In this document: positions 8,792 through 14,830 of the stretch, piece after piece
Position numbering within the stretch: position 1 is the first letter of the stretch
How the letters are laid out: each line of letters begins with the position of its first letter
Position numbers and translations under genes: made by a program
Notes under the pieces: model-generated
Database searches by the model: none
What the model was told of the DNA's origin: nothing
Seen by the model: the letters and a program-made list of their open reading frames with translations, nothing else
Assembly (NCBI GenBank): GCA_905234425.1
Contig: CAJOHR010000026.1
Location: 1-47,784, forward strand
Direction of reading: 5' to 3'
From: an uncultured Oscillospiraceae bacterium
GTDB taxonomy: Bacteria; Bacillota; Clostridia; Oscillospirales; Oscillospiraceae
Length of the DNA: 47,784 nt

Positions 8792-9246
8792 GTGGGAAAC
8801 CTCCTGAGCAGTCGGATAAAGGAGCACGCCTCAATGCCCTCGGCGTACTCCGTACGCAGGGAATGGATCAGAAAGTGGTCGCCCTCCTGGAACACGGTGA
8901 TGGTGCCGGGAGTCAGGGTGATGGAATTGGCCAGAAGCACGTTCTGCCAGTTCGTTTCCAGGCCGGAGTGAAACTCCACCAGCACCGGCTCCGGCTGTTT
9001 GGAGGGGGTCAGAGCCAGCCGGGCCACCGTGGCCGCGGCGACGGCCGTTTCCCGGACCAGATTCAGAAGGTACAGGAGAAAGCAGGGGAGGGCGCGCCAG
9101 AACAGGGCCTCCCGGCGGAGGCTCCAGCCCAGGGCAAAGACCAGGAACAGATACAGCACCAGGGAGATCCCGATACCAAACAACAGGATCTCCAGGGTGA
9201 CCTTTCCGTTCAGCAGCAGCCACAGAATCAAAAACAGTACGGGCAT
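8788..9246 (-). CDS. Cation:proton antiporter subunit E (MnhE/MbhA)
   Basis: This 152-residue protein has two N-terminal membrane helices and a soluble C-terminal domain with the MnhE signature NSITLTPGTITV. The start at 9246 (MPVLFLILW) is preceded by GGAGGGG at good distance; an upstream ATG at 9270 is possible but would overlap a hairpin. It is the first gene of the antiporter-like operon. No separate promoter was found in the 81 bases before it, so transcription probably comes from the ptb-like gene upstream. Confidence 0.87.
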   Translation of the reverse strand: MPVLFLILWLLLNGKVTLEILLFGIGISLVLYLFLVFALGWSLRREALFWRALPCFLLYLLNLVRETAVAAATVARLALTPSKQPEPVLVEFHSGLETNWQNVLLANSITLTPGTITVFQEGDHFLIHSLRTEYAEGIEACSFIRLLRRFPT

Positions 9247-9270
9247 AAGCGCTCCCCTCCAAAGTGACAT

Positions 9271-9301
9271 GACCGGACTCACGGAGCCCGTGAACCCGGT
9301 C
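9271..9301 (-). promoter_or_regulatory. Intercistronic hairpin between ptb-like gene and mnhE
   Basis: Arms at 9271-9284 and 9288-9301 with a three-base loop form a 14-pair stem. On the minus strand all 14 pairs form (two are G-U); on the plus strand two mismatches remain. No T-run follows. It could be an attenuator or an RNA processing/stability site within a ptb-mnh transcript. Confidence 0.6.
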
Positions 9302-9327
9302 ATGATGATAAATCGCTTTTGTTCGGT

Positions 9328-10242
9328 TCAGCCCATATGCAGGGCGGCGCAGGCGGCCAGGGACAGGAAGGACTGCTCCTTGGTGTCGGAGCGGGAGGTG
9401 ATGGCGATGGGAATCTTGGCGCCCACGATCACGCCGCAGGAGGAGGCCTTGCCGTTCATCTGCAGGACCTTGATGAGCAGGTTGCCGGAGAGCAGATCGG
9501 GCACTACGATGCCGTCAAACTCGCCGCTGAGGGAGGAGGCGTCGTAGCCCTTGAGCCGGGCGGCCTCCTTGGAGACGATCAGGTCATAGGAGAGGGGACC
9601 CACCAGATTGCAGTTGGCGATGGGCTTCTCAGTGTGATCCCGGACGATGTTCTGGGCCTCGATGGTGTCGGGCATATGGAACGCGGGCTGCTCCGTCAGC
9701 GCCAGCAGGGCAATGTTGGGCTTCTCATAGCCCAGGGTGGTCAGAAGACCGGCCATATTCTGGATGACCTTCTTCCGGCGGTTCTGATCGGGCCGGACGC
9801 AGATGGTCACGTCGGACACGGACAGGACCCGATCGTAGTCCGGGAACTTCACCATGGTCACCTGGGTCAGCAGCTTGCTCTCCTCCACCAGATCGTTCTT
9901 CTTGTCCACGATGGGCAGCAGGAAGTCCCGGGTCTGGGTGTTGCCGCGCATCAGCACGTCGGCCTTGCCGGCGTGGATCATATCAATGGCGAACTGGACC
10001 ACATTCTGGTCGTCGGCCACGGGGCAGACGGTATATTTCCGGGAGATGAGAGAAAGGTTCTTGAGCATGTCGGTGATGCGGCCCTCATTGCCTGCCAGAT
10101 ACAGCTCCACAAAGCCGGCGGCCTGGGCCTCAAAAGCGCCGCGCAGGATGTTCTCGCAGTCAGCGCCGGCAATGACCACCCGGACGGGCTTCTGGGCTTG
10201 CTTGGCCTTGTCGACAATAAAGTCAAAATTCTTCTTGTACAT
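9328..10242 (-). CDS. Phosphate acyltransferase (phosphate butyryl/acetyltransferase family)
   Basis: This 304-residue protein fits the length of phosphate butyryltransferase (Ptb), which exchanges CoA for phosphate on butyryl-CoA or a related acyl-CoA. Family features seen are the N-terminal VRVVIAGADCENIL, ADVLMRGNTQTRDFL (K-A-D-x-L-x-x-G motif), SVSDVTICVRPD and the C-terminal GEFDGIVVPDLLSGNLLIK. The start is ATG at 10242 with GAAGGAG upstream; an in-frame extension of 23 codons lacks a good site and runs across the promoter. No butyrate kinase gene is in the window, so acetyl or another acyl specificity is possible. It probably shares a transcript with the mnh genes. Confidence 0.85.
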   Translation of the reverse strand: MYKKNFDFIVDKAKQAQKPVRVVIAGADCENILRGAFEAQAAGFVELYLAGNEGRITDMLKNLSLISRKYTVCPVADDQNVVQFAIDMIHAGKADVLMRGNTQTRDFLLPIVDKKNDLVEESKLLTQVTMVKFPDYDRVLSVSDVTICVRPDQNRRKKVIQNMAGLLTTLGYEKPNIALLALTEQPAFHMPDTIEAQNIVRDHTEKPIANCNLVGPLSYDLIVSKEAARLKGYDASSLSGEFDGIVVPDLLSGNLLIKVLQMNGKASSCGVIVGAKIPIAITSRSDTKEQSFLSLAACAALHMG

Positions 10243-10282
10243 AGTACAGGCTCCTTCCCTTGTGCTTATTTTCCTGCGTATC

Positions 10283-10311
10283 ATTATACCTTTATGTTTC
10301 CAGAATAGCAA
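10283..10311 (-). promoter_or_regulatory. Sigma-A promoter of the ptb-like gene (and probably the mnh operon)
   Basis: On the minus strand TTGCTA (10306-10311) is separated by 17 bases from TATAAT (10283-10288). The start codon is about 40 bases downstream. Confidence 0.75.
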
Positions 10312-10380
10312 GCTATTTTGACGGTTTCTTTTGAAAAATCTGTTGGAAGCGATTCCGTGCCGGATCGGCAGATACTTCTA

Positions 10381-10409
10381 TTGACAACCCCGGCTGATTC
10401 CGTCATAAT
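10381..10409 (+). promoter_or_regulatory. Sigma-A promoter of the SLH/L,D-transpeptidase gene
   Basis: TTGACA (10381-10386), a 17-base spacer and CATAAT (10404-10409). It lies 37 bases before the start codon and is arranged divergently from the ptb promoter. Confidence 0.8.
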
Positions 10410-10446
10410 ACAATTAAAGAAATGCGGAAGAACGGAGGGACCCCCT

Positions 10447-12438
10447 ATGAAGAGATCGCGAGCCGCAAGATTTCTGGCCCTGACCCTGGCCTTGCTGCTG
10501 GTGCTGACCGCCATGCCCGAGCTTCGGGCCCAGGCCTGGGATGTGTCGGAGAGCCCCTATCATACAAGGTACAACGGAAATCCCTATTACATCATGGTCA
10601 ACCGCCAGTGCAACACCGTCACGATCTATACCGTGGACAACGACGGCTACTACGCCGTGCCCTATAAGGCCATGATCTGCTCCACGGGCCGGAGCGGCCA
10701 TCGCACGCCCCTGTTCGACACCACCCTGACGGGCTGGTACAAGCGCTGGTGCTATATGGTGGACGGCAGCTACGGCCAGTACGCCACCCAAATCGACGGA
10801 AACTATCTGTTCCACTCCGTCTGCTATACATCCAACCGGTCTGACCGGCTCATGAACTACGAATACAACGCCCTGGGGGACTACGCCTCCCTGGGCTGCG
10901 TCCGCCTCCAGGTGGCCGACGCCAAATGGATCTATGACAACTGCGGCGCCGGGACCCGGGTCACGGTCTACGACAGTCCCGATCCCGGTCCTCTGGGAAA
11001 GCCGTCCAAGAAGGTGGCCTCTCTGCCCGACGGAACGGGCTGGGAACCCACGGACCCTGCCGAGGGAAACCCCTGGAAGACGGTGACGCCTGCCATTTTC
11101 AGCAGCAGCAAGGGCATGGGCACCGTCTCCGGCGGCGGCGTCATTCTGGAAAACTACTGGGCCACGGTCACGGCCACACCTGCCGAAGGGTATCAATTTG
11201 ACGGCTGGTACACCATCCAGGGCCAGCTTCTGAGCCGGGATCTGCAATACGGCTTCTCTGTGACGGACAATATCACTGTGGCCGCCAGGTTCCTGCCGTG
11301 CAATACGGTCACCGTCTCCGCTTCCCGGTCGGGCAGCGCCTCCGGCGGCGGCCGCTCCGCCACAGGGCAGACGGTGACCGTCACGGCCTCCGGAAAGAAC
11401 GGCGCGGCCTTCCAGGGCTGGTATGACGTCTACGGCAACCTCTGCTCCGCGGAAACGGCCTATTCCTTCACGGTCAGCCGGGACCGGCAGCTCTACGCCC
11501 TCTTTGCAGGGGATAAATTCGTGGATATTCCCGCCGGAGCCTGGTATACGGACGTGACCATGGAGGCGGTGGACCGGGGACTCATCCAGGGCGTCACCGA
11601 CGTGACCTTCTGCCCCGATCAGACCCTGTCCCGGGCCATGGCGGCGACCATGCTGGCCCGGCTCACCGGGGCCGACACCCAGGGCTACGATCCCACGCCC
11701 TTCCCGGATGTGAAGAAGGGCGGATGGTATGAGGACGCGGTGAACTGGGCCTACGCCAAAGGGATCGTCAACGGCCGGGAGGGCAATCAGTTCCTGCCGG
11801 AGGCCGATGTGACCCGGGCGGAGTTCTTCACCATGCTCTATCGTGCCCTCGGGGACGGCGGCGAATCGGACGCGGCGCTGCAGGCCGATCCGGAGCCTGC
11901 CGAAGATCCCGAGCCCGCACCGGAGCCCGACGAAGCTCCGGAGGACGCCGGGGAGCCTGCCGGAGATTTGGAGGAACCGGCGGAAGCCGCCCCCACTCCC
12001 ACGTCGGAGCCTTCGGATGCGGAGCCGGAAGCGCCCGGGGAGGAGCCTGGGGAGCCCGTTGATGGGGAACAGCCCGCAGAGGAACCGGAGCCCCCGAGCG
12101 CGGAGCCGGACCCGATGCCCGAACCGGCCCCCGAACCGGAGCCAGAACCGGAGCCGCCCGCCCAGGAGCCGGACCCGGTGGCGCTGGCCTTCCCGGATCA
12201 GGCGGATATTCCCGGATACGCCAGAGCGGCGGTGACGGAGCTCTATGCCCTTGGCCTCGTCAACGGCTATGAGGACGGCTGCCTCTATCCCGGAAAGACC
12301 CTGGCCAGAAACGAAGCCACGGCCCTGCTGGTCCGAACGGCCAGATACCTGGAATCCTCTGAGCACGCAAGGACCGCTCTCTCCGCCCGGTACGGAAGTC
12401 CCCTCCTGGAAAAAGCCCTGTACCTGACCCGCAAATAA
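10447..12438 (+). CDS. Secreted L,D-transpeptidase with SLH domains
   Basis: This 663-residue wall protein has a signal peptide (residues 1-31, basic start then a leucine-rich core). A YkuD-type L,D-transpeptidase domain follows (about 40-185) with LFHS and the catalytic-cysteine motif SLGCVRL, where leucine replaces the usual histidine of SHGC. Next are two InlB/Listeria-Bacteroides-like repeats (each with a GWY motif, about 215-357), two SLH domains (about 358-467), a Pro/Glu-rich linker (about 470-575) and a third SLH domain (about 578-635). It likely remodels peptidoglycan cross-links while held to wall polymers by the SLH trimer. ATG at 10447 is preceded by GGAGG. Confidence 0.85.
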   Translation: MKRSRAARFLALTLALLLVLTAMPELRAQAWDVSESPYHTRYNGNPYYIMVNRQCNTVTIYTVDNDGYYAVPYKAMICSTGRSGHRTPLFDTTLTGWYKRWCYMVDGSYGQYATQIDGNYLFHSVCYTSNRSDRLMNYEYNALGDYASLGCVRLQVADAKWIYDNCGAGTRVTVYDSPDPGPLGKPSKKVASLPDGTGWEPTDPAEGNPWKTVTPAIFSSSKGMGTVSGGGVILENYWATVTATPAEGYQFDGWYTIQGQLLSRDLQYGFSVTDNITVAARFLPCNTVTVSASRSGSASGGGRSATGQTVTVTASGKNGAAFQGWYDVYGNLCSAETAYSFTVSRDRQLYALFAGDKFVDIPAGAWYTDVTMEAVDRGLIQGVTDVTFCPDQTLSRAMAATMLARLTGADTQGYDPTPFPDVKKGGWYEDAVNWAYAKGIVNGREGNQFLPEADVTRAEFFTMLYRALGDGGESDAALQADPEPAEDPEPAPEPDEAPEDAGEPAGDLEEPAEAAPTPTSEPSDAEPEAPGEEPGEPVDGEQPAEEPEPPSAEPDPMPEPAPEPEPEPEPPAQEPDPVALAFPDQADIPGYARAAVTELYALGLVNGYEDGCLYPGKTLARNEATALLVRTARYLESSEHARTALSARYGSPLLEKALYLTRK

Positions 12439-12495
12439 GATATTCCTGGGAAACGAGCCCAAGCGGCGGGAAAACCGCCGGTTATAAGCCATAGG

Positions 12496-12536
12496 AACGG
12501 CCTGCTTTGAGCTTTCTCGGAGCAGGCCGTTTTTTT
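12496..12536 (+). terminator. Rho-independent terminator after the SLH protein gene
   Basis: Arms 12496-12506 and 12521-12531 (core CGGCCTGCT/AGCAGGCCG) are followed by a run of seven T. A smaller GC-rich hairpin lies just upstream at 12464-12480. Confidence 0.85.
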
Positions 12537-12583
12537 GCTCCATCCACATCAAAATACAGATCCAGATTCCTGCGCAAACCCTC

Positions 12584-12612
12584 TTGTAAAGCATGAAAAA
12601 TCATGCTATAAT
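12584..12612 (+). promoter_or_regulatory. Sigma-A promoter of the MFS transporter gene
   Basis: TTGTAA (12584-12589), 17 bases, TATAAT (12607-12612). The leader to the start codon is about 115 bases long and contains a possible stem between 12663-12671 and 12697-12706. Confidence 0.75.
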
Positions 12613-12733
12613 CCCGGTGACAAATTCCTGCGGGCTGCCGGACAGGCGCCTGCAGGTTCATGGTGTATTGCGTGCGCCGGAATCGCGGCCTCCATTGCAA
12701 ATACACGAAATCAGCAAAGGAAGGGATTTATCA

Positions 12734-13981
12734 GTGAAGAATCAAAAAAGCCCCTGGATATCCATTATCGCCTGCCTGGTCGTTCAGCTGTGCGTGGGTA
12801 TTCTCTATCTCTGGAGCGCATTCAAGAACAACATCATCGCGGCCTACGGCTGGGACACCACCTCGGCAAATCTGGTGTCCTCCTTTATGCTGTTCGCCTT
12901 CGTGTTCGGCAACCTGATCGGCGGCTTTATCAACGACAAAAAGGGACCGAAGGTCACCTGTGTCTCCGGCGTTATCCTGTTCTCTCTCGGCGTCATCCTG
13001 ACGTCCTTTGTGAAGTCCGTGGCGCTGTTTGATTTTACCTACGCCATTATGGCGGGCCTGGGCTCCGGCTTTGCCTACGGCGCCTGCATCTCCTGCATTC
13101 AGAAGTGGCTGCCCCATAAGCGCGGCCTGGCTTCCGGTCTGGCCTGCTCCGCCTTCGGCCTGTCCACCGTCATCTTCACCCCTGTTTCCAAGGCGTTGAT
13201 GAACGCCAACATGGACGCGAACGGCATCGTGAACTTCACTCCCGTGTTCCTGACGCTGGGCATCGTGTTTGCGGTTCTGGGCCTTGCGGCCTGCGTGTTC
13301 ATCAACCTGCCCGGTGAGGAATACCTGAGGAGCCTGAATCTGCCCAAGGCGGCAGTCTCCGGCAGCGTCAACTTCACCCTGGGCCAGGCCATCAAAAAGC
13401 CCGCCTTCTGGGCCCTGTTCTTCTCCATCTTCTTTATCAACGGCACCTGGAACCTCTGCGTGCCCCTGATCGTGCCCCTGGGTCAGGTTCGGGGACTCAC
13501 CGAGGCCATGGCCATTGCCTGCCTGTCCTTCACCGGCATCACCAACGCAGCAGGCCGTCTGATCATGGCCACCCTGTCGGACAAGATCGGCCGCTCCAAC
13601 ACCATGTACATCCTCTGCGGACTCACGCTGCTGGGCGCCGTGCTCATGACCTTCATCGGCGGCATGGGATACTTTGTCACCATCGCCATCATCGCCTTCG
13701 CCTACGGCGGACCCTCTGCGCTGAACGCGGCCCTCTGCACGGATATGTTCGGGCCGAAAAACTCCGGCACCAACTACGGTGTGGCCATGCTGGCTTTGGG
13801 CTTCAGCTCCATCTTCTTCAACCTGATCTCCGGCAAGGTGCTCAACGCCTCTGTGGACGTGGCCGCCGGCTCCGCCGTTGGCATTGCCCCCACCTTTATC
13901 ATGGGCGCCGTGACTGCGGTGATTCCCGTGTTCCTGATGTTCTACATCAATCACTATCTCAAGACAAGATCCGAGCAGTAA
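12734..13981 (+). CDS. MFS transporter, oxalate/formate antiporter (OFA) family
   Basis: This 415-residue protein has about 12 membrane helices. The N-terminal part LVVQLCVGILYLWSAFKNNI and the mid-protein LPHKRGLASGLACSAFGLS match the OFA branch of the major facilitator superfamily, as does FAYGGPSALNAALCTDMFG in the second half. OFA members exchange small carboxylates such as oxalate and formate, but many are orphan; the substrate cannot be told here. The start is GTG at 12734 with AGGAAGGG upstream; the in-frame ATG at 12593 lies upstream of the promoter -10 and is not used. It is a single-gene unit. Confidence 0.85.
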   Translation: MKNQKSPWISIIACLVVQLCVGILYLWSAFKNNIIAAYGWDTTSANLVSSFMLFAFVFGNLIGGFINDKKGPKVTCVSGVILFSLGVILTSFVKSVALFDFTYAIMAGLGSGFAYGACISCIQKWLPHKRGLASGLACSAFGLSTVIFTPVSKALMNANMDANGIVNFTPVFLTLGIVFAVLGLAACVFINLPGEEYLRSLNLPKAAVSGSVNFTLGQAIKKPAFWALFFSIFFINGTWNLCVPLIVPLGQVRGLTEAMAIACLSFTGITNAAGRLIMATLSDKIGRSNTMYILCGLTLLGAVLMTFIGGMGYFVTIAIIAFAYGGPSALNAALCTDMFGPKNSGTNYGVAMLALGFSSIFFNLISGKVLNASVDVAAGSAVGIAPTFIMGAVTAVIPVFLMFYINHYLKTRSEQ

Positions 13982-14035
13982 CCCTGATTCATTGGCTTTC
14001 CGCTCGATCACCCGGCATGGAAAGGAGGGGACAGG

Positions 14036-14767
14036 GTGAAGCGCAGGCAGGCGGACCCGAAGGTCGGGGACCGGCTCAGAGAGGCGCGCAGAGCGCTGGG
14101 GCTGACCCAACGCCAGTTCGCCTCCGCTCTGTCCTATTCCACAGTCATGATCGGCTATATGGAGACAAGGCGCCGGCAGCCTACCGACGCCTTTCTCCAT
14201 CAGGTGGCCGATACCTTCCAGATCCGCTTTGAGTGGCTGGCGCATGGAAAGGGGAATATGGGCGGACCGGGAATGACCGTTCAAGCCACGGAAAAGGACC
14301 AACTGGCAGACCGGGTCAGAGCTGTCCGTTTGAAGTTCGGTTTGTCTCAGGGCCAGTTTGCTGCAGTCCTGCAATGCTCCGCCGCCCATATCAGCGGTCT
14401 GGAGTCCAAGCGGCACAGACCCTCCGAGGCGTTTCTGAAGCGCATTGCCGAGACGTTCCGCGTCAGCTATGAATGGCTGACCACCGGCTCCGGAGACATG
14501 GGCGGGGAATGGTCGGAGGAAGACGCCTTGTTTCCCGGCGATCGGATCAAGCAGATCCGCTCCCGCTGGTGCCTGTCCCAGGAGGCCTTTGCCGGGACCA
14601 TCGGCGCCACCCGTCTCACGGTAAAATACATTGAAAACGGTCAGAAGCAATTGTCCGAGGATATGCTGGAGACCATCAGCGAAATCTATGGGGTGTCGCC
14701 CCAATGGCTGCAAACCGGCGAGGGGCCCATGATCGCCGAAGAACCGGTTCGCGTCAGACTGAAATAA
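14036..14767 (+). CDS. Regulator with three tandem XRE-type HTH domains
   Basis: This 243-residue protein consists of three consecutive helix-turn-helix units of about 75 residues each. Every unit has the Cro/C1 pattern (GLTQRQFASAL, GLSQGQFAAVL, CLSQEAFAGTI) and ends in the same tag: WLAHGKGNM, WLTTGSGDM, WLQTGEGPM. There is no other domain. The start is GTG at 14036 with AAAGGAGGGG just upstream. It lies 54 bases behind the MFS gene without a clear own promoter, so it may be co-transcribed. Proteins with one such unit plus the WLxxGxGxM tag are common phage-type repressors; a triple array is unusual. Targets are unknown. Confidence 0.8.
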   Translation: MKRRQADPKVGDRLREARRALGLTQRQFASALSYSTVMIGYMETRRRQPTDAFLHQVADTFQIRFEWLAHGKGNMGGPGMTVQATEKDQLADRVRAVRLKFGLSQGQFAAVLQCSAAHISGLESKRHRPSEAFLKRIAETFRVSYEWLTTGSGDMGGEWSEEDALFPGDRIKQIRSRWCLSQEAFAGTIGATRLTVKYIENGQKQLSEDMLETISEIYGVSPQWLQTGEGPMIAEEPVRVRLK

Positions 14768-14775
14768 GACAAAAC

Positions 14776-14815
14776 GATCCCGGCAGGAATTTGCGTTTCC
14801 TGCCGGGATCTTTCT
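14776..14815. terminator. Bidirectional terminator between the HTH regulator and ppdK
   Basis: A perfect 14-pair stem (14776-14789 with 14797-14810, seven-base loop) is followed by TTTCTGTT on the plus strand and by CGTTTTGTCTT on the minus strand. It serves two convergent genes. Confidence 0.88.
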
Positions 14816-14830
14816 GTTCAGATTACGGGA

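Noticed and set aside
139-9246. Complete respiratory complex I or energy-converting hydrogenase
   Set aside because: Only membrane subunits are present; no NuoB/C/D, NuoE/F/G or hydrogenase large or small subunit is seen.
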